From an uncultured Ilumatobacter sp. (GTDB lineage: Bacteria; Actinomycetota; Acidimicrobiia; Acidimicrobiales; Ilumatobacteraceae), in contig CALKNK010000016.1 in NCBI GenBank assembly GCA_938091165.1, positions 1 through 64,000 on the forward strand: 64,000 bases of DNA. Reading direction: 5' to 3'. Made by a program: the position numbers and the translations under genes. The notes under the pieces were generated by a model, which saw only the letters and a list, made by a program, of their open reading frames with translations, did not search any database and was not told where the DNA came from. Of the stretch, positions 7,749-16,478 are shown piece after piece (positions within the stretch are counted from its first letter, which is position 1; each line of letters opens with the position of its first letter).

Positions 7749-8408
7749 TTAGTCGAGATGTGTAGGTAGACGACCAAGGTCACTGCCACGCTTCACGTAA
7801 GCCAGCGCCGTAGTGCCGCTAACGCTGGTCACCTCGGCAAGACCGTCAATGCGCTGGCCAACTTTGGTGCCGTTAGGGACGTCGATGATTCGAAGTACCT
7901 TCGGCGCATCAGCCCCACGGCTATCCATTCGCTCAACCAGCTCCTGTCCGGGGTAACAACCCTTGGTGAAGTTGACCGACAACGCCACGACGCCGGTCAC
8001 TGCAGGAATCGTCTCACCTGAAACAATTTCCGCGCCCATTCGAGGCCAACCGGCAGCGATGCGCGCCGCTTCGTGGTTAGGTGACGGCGTCGAGTTCTCG
8101 GCGTGCGCCAACGACGAATCAGCCTTGACGCGGATCTTGAACCGATTGATTCGCGTTTCGAGCGTCTCGCCGAACCCTGCGTCCGTGTCAAGAAGAAACG
8201 CCGAGTCTGCCGTCCGAGTGATTCGGGCTAGGACGTCAATCTTCCCGTTCGGCGCAAGCAGCAGCGTCCATCTTGTCTCAGCAATCTCGATGTCCCGAAT
8301 CTCTTGAGAAATCTGCGACTGCAGATACTTGAGAGCATCATCACCTTCGACGATGAGACGATCGCGGGCTGACTCGTCGATGAATGTCAGGTTGGCGGGA
8401 TTCTGCAT
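7749..8408 (-). CDS. ygfZ: YgfZ/GcvT-fold folate-binding protein
   Basis: About 219 residues. The diagnostic signature KGCYPGQE is present, followed by LVERMDSRGA, as in YgfZ/IBA57 proteins. These are related to the aminomethyltransferase GcvT, bind tetrahydrofolate, and support repair or assembly of certain iron-sulfur enzymes, including radical-SAM proteins such as MiaB. The N-terminal half (LQSQISQEI, GRITRT-like strand) and the C-terminal barrel (KVGQRIDGLAEVTS) are in the expected order. The frame is open to a TTG at 8435, but the ATG at 8408 is preceded by CAGACT at six bases, so it is preferred. Divergent from the membrane protein at 8455 with 46 bp between. Confidence 0.9.
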   Translation of the reverse strand: MQNPANLTFIDESARDRLIVEGDDALKYLQSQISQEIRDIEIAETRWTLLLAPNGKIDVLARITRTADSAFLLDTDAGFGETLETRINRFKIRVKADSSLAHAENSTPSPNHEAARIAAGWPRMGAEIVSGETIPAVTGVVALSVNFTKGCYPGQELVERMDSRGADAPKVLRIIDVPNGTKVGQRIDGLAEVTSVSGTTALAYVKRGSDLGRLPTHLD

Positions 8409-8454
8409 CGACCCAGTCTGGACCAAGCCTGGCAATCTGGCACACTGCGTTGCG

Positions 8455-9054
8455 ATGACCGATGATCACTTTGACGCGAACACGGATCGGCAGGGGTCCG
8501 GTCGCGACGGACTCGATCAACTTGCACAACGAGCTGTTGACGCGGTTCTGCGTCTCGTGCGACGGGCCTCAGCGCTTGCGGGCGGCATGTTGTTTCTGGC
8601 GACCGCGATCAGTGCGGGTGGGTTCTTCCTCGGTATCGCCACACTCGAAGGTGGCATCGAAACGGTGTGGGCCGTCCTCGCCTCTGGGTTTGCTTTGATC
8701 GCTATTACCTCAGTGACTACAGCCCTCTTACGGCTCCGGTCGGTACGAAGTAATACCAATGCGCTTCTCATCGAAATTCGCTCCTTAATTACCGGCAATA
8801 CGCAAACACAACGCACCGTCATCGAGACCATCGAATCGACTGAAGCATCACAAGAAGAAAGTGTCGTCGCCGTCTCGCGCCAGTTCTTTTCTCTGCAGAA
8901 CGAAGTTGGCAATCGCTCCGGTCAGTTCAAAAGCCTCGGCGATGCGCTCACCGCCCTGACCAGCTTTGCGGGGCTCATCGCCCTAGCGGCCCTCATTACC
9001 TTCGTCTTCGCCGGCCTCAGCGTGATATTTCTCATCGCCCTAGCCTTGCCCTAG
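8455..9054 (+). CDS. Two-span membrane protein with coiled-coil middle
   Basis: 199 residues from the ATG at 8455. An Asp/Gln-rich cytoplasmic start leads to two adjacent membrane helices (residues about 43-65 and 71-93), then a long polar helical stretch (SNTNALLIEIRSLITG, TVIETIESTEASQEESVV) that probably forms a coiled coil, and a hydrophobic C-terminus (FAGLIALAALITFVFAGLSV, then IFLIALALP) with one or two more spans. No enzyme motif is seen and I do not recognise a named family. Its stop codon touches the stop of trpE on the other strand with no intervening base. Confidence 0.7.
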   Translation: MTDDHFDANTDRQGSGRDGLDQLAQRAVDAVLRLVRRASALAGGMLFLATAISAGGFFLGIATLEGGIETVWAVLASGFALIAITSVTTALLRLRSVRSNTNALLIEIRSLITGNTQTQRTVIETIESTEASQEESVVAVSRQFFSLQNEVGNRSGQFKSLGDALTALTSFAGLIALAALITFVFAGLSVIFLIALALP

Positions 9055-10581
9055 TCAGGCCTGTGTGCCCGCTTCGCGTCGCGCTGCTGTCATGCGGCGG
9101 GCCTCGGGGATCGCTGCCAACAAAGCGGCAGCCTTGTTGCGACACTCTAGGTTTTCGTCGTCCGATACTGAGTCAGCAACGACGCCCGCTCCCGCCTGCA
9201 GGCTCGCTATTTTACCGTCGCCCGTAACGAACATGGTGCGAATTGCGATGGCCGTGTCAAGGTTTCCAGACCAGTCGATGTAACCGACCACACCCCCATA
9301 CGGTCCTCGCTTGACCGGCTCGAGCTCGTCGATGATCTCCATCGCGCGCACCTTTGGTGCACCAGAAAGCGTTCCTGCAGGCAACGTGGCGCGCAGCACA
9401 TCAATCGGCCCGAGCCCATCGCGCAATTCCCCGGATACCTGGGAGGTCATATGCATCACATGGCTGTACCGCTCAAGCGTCATCAGTTCATCAACGTGCA
9501 CCGTCCCGAACTTCGACACTCGGCCGACGTCATTGCGCGCGAGGTCGACCAACATCACATGCTCGGCACGCTCTTTCGGATCCTCCTGCAACTCGGCCGC
9601 CATCAGGCGATCGTGCTCGTCGGTATTTCCGCGCCGACGCGTGCCGGCGATCGGCCGGGACACCACCTTACGGTCGAGTAGTTGCACCATCGGCTCAGGC
9701 GAAGATCCAGCGATCGTGAGCTCATCGTGCTTGACGTAATACATGTAGGGAGAGGGATTGACCTGCCGGAGCACGCGATAAAAGTCGAATGGATCTGCGC
9801 CGAGTTCGATGTCGTAACGCTGGGCCAGTACGACTTGAAAAATGTCGCCGGCAACGATGTAATCCTTTGCCGCATCTACCGCTCGTTGGTACATCCCGTT
9901 CGGCATCGTCGATTGGAGCGCAGGGAGATCGTCTTCAAGGGATGGCGGGGCGACTGGCGTATACGGCAGCGGCTGCGCCAACTGTTTGACCGCTGCAGTA
10001 ACCCGGTCAACTGCAGCGTCATAGGCCGTGTTGAGGTCAGCAGTACTCAGGCCCAGCGTGGGCACGCTTTCGATGAGATAGACCCGCTGTCGCCAGTGGT
10101 CGAACGCAGCAAGCGAACCGATGACAGACATCACAGCGTCGGGGTAGCTTCGGTCGTCATTCGGGGTGCCAGGAAGGTGCTCGACCTCACGAACGATGTC
10201 GTAGCCGAGGAAGCCCATAATGCCTCCGTGCAGCGGCGGAAGGTCGGGGAACGACGGACTGCTGTAAGCGCCGAGCAAAGCTTCCAGCGCAGCGAGCATT
10301 CCGTCACCTGTCGGAATCCCATCGGGCGTCGGACCATCAATCTCTACGGTGCCGTCGCGTAGAACCAGAGTTGCTGACGGGTTGCGACCGACGAATGAAA
10401 AGCGAGCCCAACGTTCGGCGCCCTCGACCGACTCAAGCAAGAAACCGGGGCCGTCTCCAACGAGCTTGCTGTACGCGGCAACTGGCGTTTCGAGATCGGC
10501 GAGCAGTTCAGTCCACACCGGGACCACTGTGTGCTCAGCGGCGTGCTTACGGAACTCGGCACGTGTCGGCTGGAACTGCAT
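9055..10581 (-). CDS. trpE: Anthranilate synthase component I
   Basis: 508 residues. The N-terminal half carries the tryptophan-feedback pocket region (GPGFLLESVEGAERWARFSF). The chorismate-binding C-terminal half has PIAGTRRRG, LPAGTLSGAPKVRAMEIIDE and RGPYGGVVGYIDWSGN, all standard TrpE motifs. With a glutamine amidotransferase (TrpG, not in the window) it converts chorismate to anthranilate, the first step of tryptophan synthesis. The start overlaps the hisI stop by one base (TAATG), so the two are translationally coupled. A hisI-trpE pair is common in actinobacteria. No attenuator leader peptide is visible upstream of hisI. Confidence 0.95.
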   Translation of the reverse strand: MQFQPTRAEFRKHAAEHTVVPVWTELLADLETPVAAYSKLVGDGPGFLLESVEGAERWARFSFVGRNPSATLVLRDGTVEIDGPTPDGIPTGDGMLAALEALLGAYSSPSFPDLPPLHGGIMGFLGYDIVREVEHLPGTPNDDRSYPDAVMSVIGSLAAFDHWRQRVYLIESVPTLGLSTADLNTAYDAAVDRVTAAVKQLAQPLPYTPVAPPSLEDDLPALQSTMPNGMYQRAVDAAKDYIVAGDIFQVVLAQRYDIELGADPFDFYRVLRQVNPSPYMYYVKHDELTIAGSSPEPMVQLLDRKVVSRPIAGTRRRGNTDEHDRLMAAELQEDPKERAEHVMLVDLARNDVGRVSKFGTVHVDELMTLERYSHVMHMTSQVSGELRDGLGPIDVLRATLPAGTLSGAPKVRAMEIIDELEPVKRGPYGGVVGYIDWSGNLDTAIAIRTMFVTGDGKIASLQAGAGVVADSVSDDENLECRNKAAALLAAIPEARRMTAARREAGTQA

Positions 10582-10934
10582 TAGCCGAAGCTGCTGAAGA
10601 AACAGGTTCGTGCACCGGTATGGCAGGCACCCGCTCCTTCCTGTTCGACCTTGAACAGCAGTGCGTCAGCGTCACAGTCATAGAGCGCTTCTTTGACGAA
10701 CTGGCGATCACCGCTGGTGTCGCCCTTGCGCCACAGTTCTTGGCGGCTGCGCGACCAATAGACCATGCGTCCCTCTGTGAGGGTCATCTTCAACGACTCT
10801 TCGTTCATCCACGCCAGCATCAAGACGTCGCCGTTTTCGGCGTCTTGGGCAATGGCCGTGATCAAGCCATCGCTGTTGTACTTGAGTTCCGCCAACTGCT
10901 TGTCGGTCGCTGCGATCTTGATCCCCTCAGGCAT
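10581..10934 (-). CDS. hisI: Phosphoribosyl-AMP cyclohydrolase
   Basis: 117 residues. The family motifs [15 protein letters not shown]-like [21 protein letters not shown] and [12 protein letters not shown] are present; the Asp cluster binds Mg2+ and the cysteines bind catalytic zinc. It opens the adenine ring of phosphoribosyl-AMP, the third step of histidine synthesis. There is no fused HisE domain, so phosphoribosyl-ATP pyrophosphatase must be elsewhere. The gene is separate from the hisCBHAF operon 3.3 kb away and is instead coupled to trpE. TAAGCT six bases before the ATG marks a leaderless start. Confidence 0.95.
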   Translation of the reverse strand: MPEGIKIAATDKQLAELKYNSDGLITAIAQDAENGDVLMLAWMNEESLKMTLTEGRMVYWSRSRQELWRKGDTSGDRQFVKEALYDCDADALLFKVEQEGAGACHTGARTCFFSSFG

Positions 10935-10940
10935 GAGTGC

Positions 10941-10946
10941 AGCTTA
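10941..10946 (-). promoter_or_regulatory. -10 box, leaderless start of hisI-trpE
   Basis: TAAGCT on the minus strand, six bases before the hisI ATG at 10934. Confidence 0.5.
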
Positions 10947-10978
10947 CGGACATGGTGGCCGCTCAAACCGGTCAAATT

Positions 10979-11263
10979 TCAGCGGTCGACGATTTGTGAC
11001 ACTTGCACGGCCGACTTGGCGTTGGTGAAGTTCGGAATGTCCGCGAGCGCCTCGGCTGCACTTCCCATGCCAGCTTGCATGTCTTCCATCGACTCGAAGT
11101 ACAAGTTGCCCACCGCAATGTACGGACCATCTATACCGGACTCGATGTCCCACCTGGCCGGCTTTATTGTCCGGTCTACGATTTCCATGTGCTTGGTCTT
11201 GTAGTAGTCCATGTCGAATGTAGCATCGCCGCCACTTGGGTACATGACGCTGACTTTGATCAT
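10979..11263 (-). CDS. EthD family protein
   Basis: 94 residues beginning MIKVSVMYPSGGDATFDMDY and containing YYKTKHMEIVD and FESMEDMQAGM. This is the dimeric alpha-beta barrel fold of EthD proteins; the YYxxxHxP-like segment is typical, here with Met in place of Pro. EthD was named for a protein required for ethyl tert-butyl ether degradation; most family members have no assigned reaction. It is one of the few genes here with a clear Shine-Dalgarno sequence (AGGAG, six bases before the ATG). It lies between the GroES-like gene and hisI on the same strand, 44 bp ahead of hisI. Confidence 0.85.
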   Translation of the reverse strand: MIKVSVMYPSGGDATFDMDYYKTKHMEIVDRTIKPARWDIESGIDGPYIAVGNLYFESMEDMQAGMGSAAEALADIPNFTNAKSAVQVSQIVDR

Positions 11264-11327
11264 TAGTTACTCCTGGTGTGAGAGAAAGTCAGCGTAGACC
11301 AGCCCGACCCTCCGAATTCTCACCGGA

Positions 11328-11666
11328 CTAGAGATAGAGCCCCGTGGATGCTTCGATGCGCTCTGCTGCAACTGCGTGGAGCTCACGCTCCCGAAGCATG
11401 ACGTAATCCTCGCCCTGAACTTCAACCTCATAACGATCGTCAGGACTGAATAGAACCTTGTCGCCAATCTCGCAGCTGCGAACGTTTTGGCCCTGAGCAA
11501 CGACAGTCGCCCAGACAAGCCGTTTTTGCACCTGTGCCGTCGCCGGGATCACAATCCCACCAGATGACTTACGGTCAGTACCGATGTCTGAGATCTTGAC
11601 AAGCACTCGATCGTTGAGCATTTTGATCGGCAGCTTGTCGTCAACGCTTGATGTGGGGCTAGCCAT
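11328..11666 (-). CDS. GroES-like co-chaperonin, unpaired
   Basis: 112 residues from an ATG at 11666. LNDRVLVKISD, the mobile-loop region KSSGGIVIPATAQ, IGDKVLFSPDD and GEDYVMLRERELHAV follow the GroES (Cpn10) plan. Compared with a standard GroES of about 97 residues it has an N-terminal Ser-rich extension and a C-terminal ERIEASTGLYL tail. The mobile loop has SGGIVIP where canonical GroES has SGIVLP, so binding to GroEL may differ. There is no groEL beside it, so it is probably a second, specialised copy. It is divergent from the alpha/beta hydrolase, with 24 bp between starts. Confidence 0.85.
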   Translation of the reverse strand: MASPTSSVDDKLPIKMLNDRVLVKISDIGTDRKSSGGIVIPATAQVQKRLVWATVVAQGQNVRSCEIGDKVLFSPDDRYEVEVQGEDYVMLRERELHAVAAERIEASTGLYL

Positions 11667-11690
11667 GGGCGCCGAGGGTACCGTGGCATT
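11667..11690. promoter_or_regulatory. Back-to-back leaderless promoters
   Basis: A 24-bp gap with two -10 boxes meeting at GGTACC: TACCGT (11679-11684, plus) lies six bases before the GTG at 11691, and TACCCT (11680-11675, minus) lies eight bases before the ATG at 11666. The boxes overlap, so only one polymerase could open this region at a time. Confidence 0.5.
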
Positions 11691-12278
11691 GTGACGACGC
11701 GAACCGTGCAGTTCACCACCTCTGATGACGTCACCCTCAACGGCGACCTGTCCGTCCCTGACCCTCACCGGGCCGCTGCAATTATCTGTCACCCGCACCC
11801 ACAGCACGGCGGCAACAGATACAACGAAGTGGTACAGGCGCTTTTCAATGCGCTCCCCGACGCAGGAATTGCGGCGCTACGTTTCGACTTCCGAGCGGCG
11901 TTCGATCACGGCCGAGGAGAACAGCTTGATGCTGCGGCAGCCGTGGACTTCATTTCCGCCTGGGTGCCTTGCGTCCCTTTGTTCTCCGTCGGCTATTCGT
12001 TCGGAGCCGCAATAGCGCTCGAGATGAACGACGAACGCCTCGCAGCCAAGGTGCTTGTCGCTCCCCCGCTGGCTGCGATGGATGTGAATCGAGGCACGGA
12101 CACTGCCACTCTCATCCTCACGCCCGCCCACGACCAGTTCTCTTCACCAGATGCAACTGAGGCAAAGATCTCCGGGTGGCCGAACACCAGCCATGAGACC
12201 ATCACCTCCGCAGATCATTTTCTCGTTGGCCGCACGGCGAGCGTCACGGAACGCACCCTGCAATTCCTTACCACTTGA
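11691..12278 (+). CDS. Alpha/beta hydrolase, KANL3/Tex30-like
   Basis: 195 residues from a GTG. It has the N-terminal strand pair typical of short dienelactone-hydrolase-type proteins, the CHPHPQHGGNRYN signature that marks this subgroup (oxyanion region), the nucleophile elbow GYSFG (Ser near 105) and a late His in SADHFLVG. The missing acid is likely the Asp in TPAHDQF. Members are esterases or thioesterase-like enzymes of unknown substrate. It is short because it lacks a lid domain. Start chosen from the TACCGT box six bases upstream. Confidence 0.8.
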   Translation: MTTRTVQFTTSDDVTLNGDLSVPDPHRAAAIICHPHPQHGGNRYNEVVQALFNALPDAGIAALRFDFRAAFDHGRGEQLDAAAAVDFISAWVPCVPLFSVGYSFGAAIALEMNDERLAAKVLVAPPLAAMDVNRGTDTATLILTPAHDQFSSPDATEAKISGWPNTSHETITSADHFLVGRTASVTERTLQFLTT

Positions 12279-12343
12279 TAATTCATGCCTGATTTTCTGT
12301 TGGCAAGTCGGCAGAAATTGCAATGCGAACCACGTACGCAGGG

Positions 12344-13336
12344 TCAACGCTTGACAGCAGCGCGCATCTCTTCGTCGAGTTCGTCGGTCATCAACGGAAT
12401 TACGTTGACAGCGGCAAAATTTTGCTCCACCTGGCTGACCTTCGACGCTCCAGTGATAACGCTAGAAACCATCGGGTGTTTAGCTGCCCAGGCAAGCGCC
12501 AGCTGCGCCATCGAGCAATCCAGGCGATCCGCGATGGGTCGCAGATTCTCGACCTGTGCGAGCGCGCTGCTGTCAGACAGACGATCCTGCAGCCACTCGT
12601 AGCCAGCGAGAGCACCGCGGGAACCCTCCGGAATACCGTCTTTGTACTTCCCCGTGAGTAAGCCCGATGCCAACGGGCTCCAGATTGTGTTGCCGTAGCG
12701 GTAGTCCTCCCACAGCCGGGCATAGTTTTTCTCGACGTTGCGGCGCTCCAGCAGGTTGTATTGGCTCTGTTCGGTTACGGGCTTGTGCAGGTGGTGCTTG
12801 TCAGCGATTTCGATGGCGCCACGAATCTCTTCGGCTGTCCACTCGCTCGTTCCCCAGTAGGTGGCCTTGCCGGACGACACAATGTCGCTCATTGCCCGCA
12901 CGACTTCCTCGAGCGGGGTCTCCGGGTCGCAGCGGTGACAGTAGAGCACATCGACAAAATCGTGCTGGAGACGTTCAAGTGATGCATCGATCCCTTGCAT
13001 TAGGTACTTGCGGTTCAGCGTGTTCCGCATGTTTGGGGTCTCACCGTTGATGCCCCAGTAAAGCTTGGTAGTGAGGACGTAGGACCAGCGTTCCCATCCG
13101 AGGTCACGAAACGCCTTACCCATAATCTCTTCGCTCTTACCTCCGGCGTACGCCTCAGCATTGTCGAAGAAATTACATCCAGCCGCGCCAGCTGCCTCGA
13201 TGCACTCAGTCGCCAGCGTGTGGTCCAGCTGCGTGTCAAAGGTGACCCAGCTTCCAAACGACATGATGCTGACCTTCATGCCGGTGTTGCCGAGGCGCCG
13301 GTATTCCATGTTGGGATTGACTTTGGGGGTTGGCAT
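12344..13336 (-). CDS. Aldo/keto reductase, KCNAB-like
   Basis: About 330 residues from the ATG at 13336. The NADPH-dependent TIM-barrel signatures are clear: [29 protein letters not shown] with the catalytic Asp and Tyr, LTTKLYWG with Lys, and VLYCHRCDP with His. The [16 protein letters not shown] region and [12 protein letters not shown] match the potassium-channel beta-subunit-like branch (AKR6 and relatives such as YghZ). Likely role is reduction of small aldehydes or ketones. The frame is open to 13435; the start at 13336 is set by TACTGT six bases upstream. It follows the crotonase gene but has its own promoter. Confidence 0.88.
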   Translation of the reverse strand: MPTPKVNPNMEYRRLGNTGMKVSIMSFGSWVTFDTQLDHTLATECIEAAGAAGCNFFDNAEAYAGGKSEEIMGKAFRDLGWERWSYVLTTKLYWGINGETPNMRNTLNRKYLMQGIDASLERLQHDFVDVLYCHRCDPETPLEEVVRAMSDIVSSGKATYWGTSEWTAEEIRGAIEIADKHHLHKPVTEQSQYNLLERRNVEKNYARLWEDYRYGNTIWSPLASGLLTGKYKDGIPEGSRGALAGYEWLQDRLSDSSALAQVENLRPIADRLDCSMAQLALAWAAKHPMVSSVITGASKVSQVEQNFAAVNVIPLMTDELDEEMRAAVKR

Positions 13337-13342
13337 TCCCGG

Positions 13343-13348
13343 ACAGTA
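13343..13348 (-). promoter_or_regulatory. -10 box, leaderless start of aldo/keto reductase
   Basis: TACTGT on the minus strand, six bases before the ATG at 13336. Confidence 0.55.
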
Positions 13349-13441
13349 CCCAAATAAAAAGCTATCCGTCGTGCCGATCTGAAAGAGCAGAGGCCAGATC
13401 ACCTCATCTCGAACTCTCGGCATACTTGGCAACACAGCCGA

Positions 13442-14155
13442 TCAGGTCTGCGCAGCAAGTCCCCCGGCGCGGTCAGCGGCGATTTGTTCAGCCATCTGGG
13501 CAACAGCTGCCCCTCGCATCTTTCGGATCGTGATTCCGTAAGCCTTGTTATCGAGCGCTGCAAACGCTGCAGCCTGAGCAATTGCCGCGTCGAGCACCGC
13601 GTCCGCGGTGACAGCCTCATCGAGGTAGCCAGCATCGACCGCGCCTAAAGCGTCCGTGATCCGCGCCGTCGGAATCGCTCTCTGGAGATGCCGCTTGCTC
13701 AGCCGCTCACCGGCAAGAGTCAGCGCCCAGTCCGGAAGAGTCATACCGATAGACACCTCATTGAGGCCAATCTTGCAGGGTAGATCGGCTCCGATTCGAA
13801 CGTCACACGCCAGCAGGATCAAAGCTCCCGCAGCTAGGGCATGGCCTGTACACGCTGCCACGACGGGCACCTTGGCTGCATAAATTGAGCGGCAGAGCTC
13901 ACCACCGTTGGCGACCAAATCAGCCATAGCGAACTTATCTTCGGCCAACATCACGGTGAGGTCGAACCCGGCAGAAAACTTGCCCGGGCGACCATGCAGC
14001 ACCACGGCATGAATGCTGTCGTCGCCCTCCGCTTCGACAATTACCCCGCCGATCGCAGTGATCATGTCATTCGATAACGCATTCGCCTTGCCATCGTCTA
14101 GGTGGCAAATCAGCGTGCCAGCGCGTCGTTCTGTCGTGACCAATGCATCGCTCAT
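13442..14155 (-). CDS. Enoyl-CoA hydratase/isomerase family (crotonase)
   Basis: About 237 residues. Crotonase features are the first oxyanion-hole segment GRPGKFSAGFDLTVML and the second, CTGHALAAGALILLACDVRIG. At the catalytic positions the helix LNEVSIGMTLPDWALTLAGERL has Glu at the first site, but the region usually carrying the second Glu is altered, so it may be an isomerase or a non-hydratase member. The substrate is unknown. It lies downstream of hisF on the same strand but separated by 90 bp. An ATG at 14173 would add six residues; the ATG at 14155 is preferred because TAACTT lies seven bases before it. Confidence 0.85.
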   Translation of the reverse strand: MSDALVTTERRAGTLICHLDDGKANALSNDMITAIGGVIVEAEGDDSIHAVVLHGRPGKFSAGFDLTVMLAEDKFAMADLVANGGELCRSIYAAKVPVVAACTGHALAAGALILLACDVRIGADLPCKIGLNEVSIGMTLPDWALTLAGERLSKRHLQRAIPTARITDALGAVDAGYLDEAVTADAVLDAAIAQAAAFAALDNKAYGITIRKMRGAAVAQMAEQIAADRAGGLAAQT

Positions 14156-14162
14156 TCCATGA

Positions 14163-14168
14163 AAGTTA
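14163..14168 (-). promoter_or_regulatory. -10 box, leaderless start of crotonase gene
   Basis: TAACTT on the minus strand, seven bases before the ATG at 14155. Confidence 0.45.
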
Positions 14169-14245
14169 GGCATTCACAGCGTGTGTGTACGAGTTTCTGA
14201 GTACCGGACCGCAGAAAACGCCACAAGCGGGACGCCGTGACGGAC

Positions 14246-15052
14246 TCAGACCGCAGCGGGGCGCACGGTGATGCCGGCTGCACTCATCACGTTTTTAGCT
14301 TCGGCAACGGTGTGCTCGCGGAAGTGAAAAATCGACGCGGCCAAAACCGCATCGGCGCCGCCTTCGACGACACCTTCGGCCAAATGCCCGAGCGTGCCGA
14401 CTCCCCCGCTGGCGATGAGTGGGACGTTGACCACATCTGCGATTGCTCGAAGCAGATCGAGGTCAAAGCCTTCACGAGTGCCATCACGGTCCATCGACGT
14501 CAACAGCAACTCTCCCGCGCCCAGCCGCACCGCCTCGGTAGCCCAATGCACTGCATCGACGCCGGTCGGGGTTCGTCCGCCGTGCAAGTAGACCTCCCAG
14601 CCATCGGTCGGCACTCCGGGAGTAGCACCCTTGACATCGAGGTCAGAGCGACGGCGACGAGCATCGATGGCGCACACTAAACATTGGGAGCCAAACTCGG
14701 CCACAATCTCAGCGATCAGCTCGGGCCGTTGCACCGCAGCAGTATTGACGCTCACTTTGTCGGCACCCGCACGAAGCATGCGCCGTGCGTCTTCGAGCGT
14801 TCGAATACCACCACCGACCGTGAACGGAATGTAGACCTGTGCGGCGACGCAATGCACCATTTCGATCGTGGTTGCGCGGTTATCGCTCGACGCAGTGATG
14901 TCAAGAAAAATCAGCTCGTCGGCGCCCTCAAGGTCGTAGCGGGCCGCCAGCTCGACTGGATCTCCGGCATCACGCAGGTCGACAAAATTGGTGCCCTTCA
15001 CGACCCGGCCATCGGCCACGTCGAGACATGGAATAACGCGCGCCACCTTCAC
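14246..15052 (-). CDS. hisF: Imidazole glycerol phosphate synthase cyclase subunit
   Basis: 268 residues, a (beta/alpha)8 barrel. [21 protein letters not shown] holds the catalytic Asp, [15 protein letters not shown] and VSVNTAA the phosphate loops, [16 protein letters not shown] the second catalytic Asp and [13 protein letters not shown] the second phosphate-binding half. With HisH it turns PRFAR and ammonia into imidazole glycerol phosphate plus AICAR. An insert of about 20 residues ([20 protein letters not shown]) between strands is larger than in E. coli HisF. The start overlaps hisA by 4 bp. It is the last his gene of the operon. Confidence 0.95.
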   Translation of the reverse strand: MKVARVIPCLDVADGRVVKGTNFVDLRDAGDPVELAARYDLEGADELIFLDITASSDNRATTIEMVHCVAAQVYIPFTVGGGIRTLEDARRMLRAGADKVSVNTAAVQRPELIAEIVAEFGSQCLVCAIDARRRRSDLDVKGATPGVPTDGWEVYLHGGRTPTGVDAVHWATEAVRLGAGELLLTSMDRDGTREGFDLDLLRAIADVVNVPLIASGGVGTLGHLAEGVVEGGADAVLAASIFHFREHTVAEAKNVMSAAGITVRPAAV

Positions 15053-15783
15053 CGGTTGGCTCTTTGTGCGTGAGCCAAGGCGTCCAGGCCGGCTGCCACC
15101 GTGAAGCGACCCTCGTAAACTGCTTTGCCCGTGATGACACCGCCGAGGCCGGGAATCGACGCCAACACCTCGATATCGGCGAGACTCGACACACCTCCGG
15201 ACGCAATGACGGGCGCGCTGGCGAGTTCTGCGGAACGACTAAGTCCCTCAATGTCGGGGCCTTTCAGCATTCCGTCGCGGCTGATGTCGGTGATGACAAA
15301 AACTTCAGCCGTTGGGAAATACTCGTACGCATCATCGAGCATGACGCCACTCCCCTCCGTCCATCCATGCACCGAAAGTTCACCACTGCGATGGTCGAGA
15401 CCCACAGCGACCGGCACCACCTCTGACGTCAATGCAACCAAGGCGGGGTCGCTCACTGCAGCCGAGCCCATGACCACGCGAGCCACACCGGCATCAGCGA
15501 GCTGACGAGCGTCGTCGACCGACCGCACGCCACCGCCCGTCTGCACCCGACTTACGCCCCGAACCGCAGCTGCGATAGATGCAACCACCGGCCGGTTAAC
15601 CGGGTCACCCGACTTCGCAGCATCTAGGTCAACTACGTGAATCCACGACGACCCAGCATCGGCGAAGCTGCGTGCCATCGCAACCGGATCGGTGCCGTAC
15701 TCGGTCTGGTCCGCATAATCGCCCTGCCGAAGCCGAACGACATGGCCACCAAGCAGGTCAATGGCCGGGTACAACTCAATCAT
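15049..15783 (-). CDS. hisA: Phosphoribosyl isomerase HisA (possibly PriA)
   Basis: 244 residues from the ATG at 15783. [32 protein letters not shown] and [13 protein letters not shown] are the standard ProFAR isomerase motifs. It isomerises ProFAR to PRFAR by an Amadori rearrangement. In many actinobacteria one enzyme (PriA) also acts as TrpF; trpE is close by and no trpF is in the window, so dual function is possible but cannot be decided by eye. Start and stop overlap hisH and hisF by 4 bp each, arguing for translational coupling along the operon. Confidence 0.93.
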   Translation of the reverse strand: MIELYPAIDLLGGHVVRLRQGDYADQTEYGTDPVAMARSFADAGSSWIHVVDLDAAKSGDPVNRPVVASIAAAVRGVSRVQTGGGVRSVDDARQLADAGVARVVMGSAAVSDPALVALTSEVVPVAVGLDHRSGELSVHGWTEGSGVMLDDAYEYFPTAEVFVITDISRDGMLKGPDIEGLSRSAELASAPVIASGGVSSLADIEVLASIPGLGGVITGKAVYEGRFTVAAGLDALAHAQRANR

Positions 15784-16478
15784 GCTGACACCTCGTTGTC
15801 CGGTACCGCCGATGTTGATGCTGATCGCGCACACACCTCAACAAAGTTGGACAGCAACGCCAGTCCGGTCGTGCTCGACTTTTCCGGGTGAAATTGGGCA
15901 GCGAACACGTTGTCAAGTCTGAACGCTGCGTTCAGAGTTGTCCCGTACTCGATCGTCGCTACCACAACAGCCGGATCATTCGGCACGCCGTGCAGCGAAT
16001 GCACGAAGTACAGCCAAGGCTCCTCGCCAAGGCCGACGAGCAACGGGTCGGGAGTAACGACGTCAAGACGGTTCCACTGCATCTGCGGGATCTTTGGTCC
16101 AGCGAGCGGCTCAGTCGGGATCCACCTAATCGTTCCAGGGATGACGCCAAGACCACGCGCCCCAGGGTTTTCCTCAGACCAGTCGAAGAGCATCTGCATA
16201 CCGACACAAATGCCAAGAAACGGGCGCCCAGACGCAACAGCATCGAGCGCGGGCTGCTCTAGGCAACTCGACCTCAAGGCATCCATGCAAGCACCAAACG
16301 CACCTACACCCGGTAGCACTACGCCATCGGCGTCGCCGATGACTTCAGGGTCAGCGGTCAACTGCGCATCAGCCCCGCTTCGCTCGAGCGCCTTCTGCGC
16401 CGAGTGAACATTGCCAATCCCGTAGTCCAGTACTGCGACCAGTGGGCGTCCGCCGCCCAGTGGGGAAAACGACGTCAC
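15780..16478 (-). CDS. hisH: Imidazole glycerol phosphate synthase glutaminase subunit
   Basis: 232 residues, class I glutamine amidotransferase. VAVLDYGIGNVHSAQKALE starts the fold; the nucleophile Cys lies in FLGICVGMQMLF, and the His-Glu pair in FAAQFHPEKSS. It releases ammonia from glutamine and channels it through HisF. The N-terminus carries about ten extra residues (MTSFSPLGGGR). It overlaps hisB upstream and hisA downstream by 4 bp each. Confidence 0.95.
   Translation of the reverse strand: MTSFSPLGGGRPLVAVLDYGIGNVHSAQKALERSGADAQLTADPEVIGDADGVVLPGVGAFGACMDALRSSCLEQPALDAVASGRPFLGICVGMQMLFDWSEENPGARGLGVIPGTIRWIPTEPLAGPKIPQMQWNRLDVVTPDPLLVGLGEEPWLYFVHSLHGVPNDPAVVVATIEYGTTLNAAFRLDNVFAAQFHPEKSSTTGLALLSNFVEVCARSASTSAVPDNEVSA

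Noticed and set aside
9682..10362. 226-codon plus-strand open frame
   Set aside because: Antisense to trpE; no family similarity.
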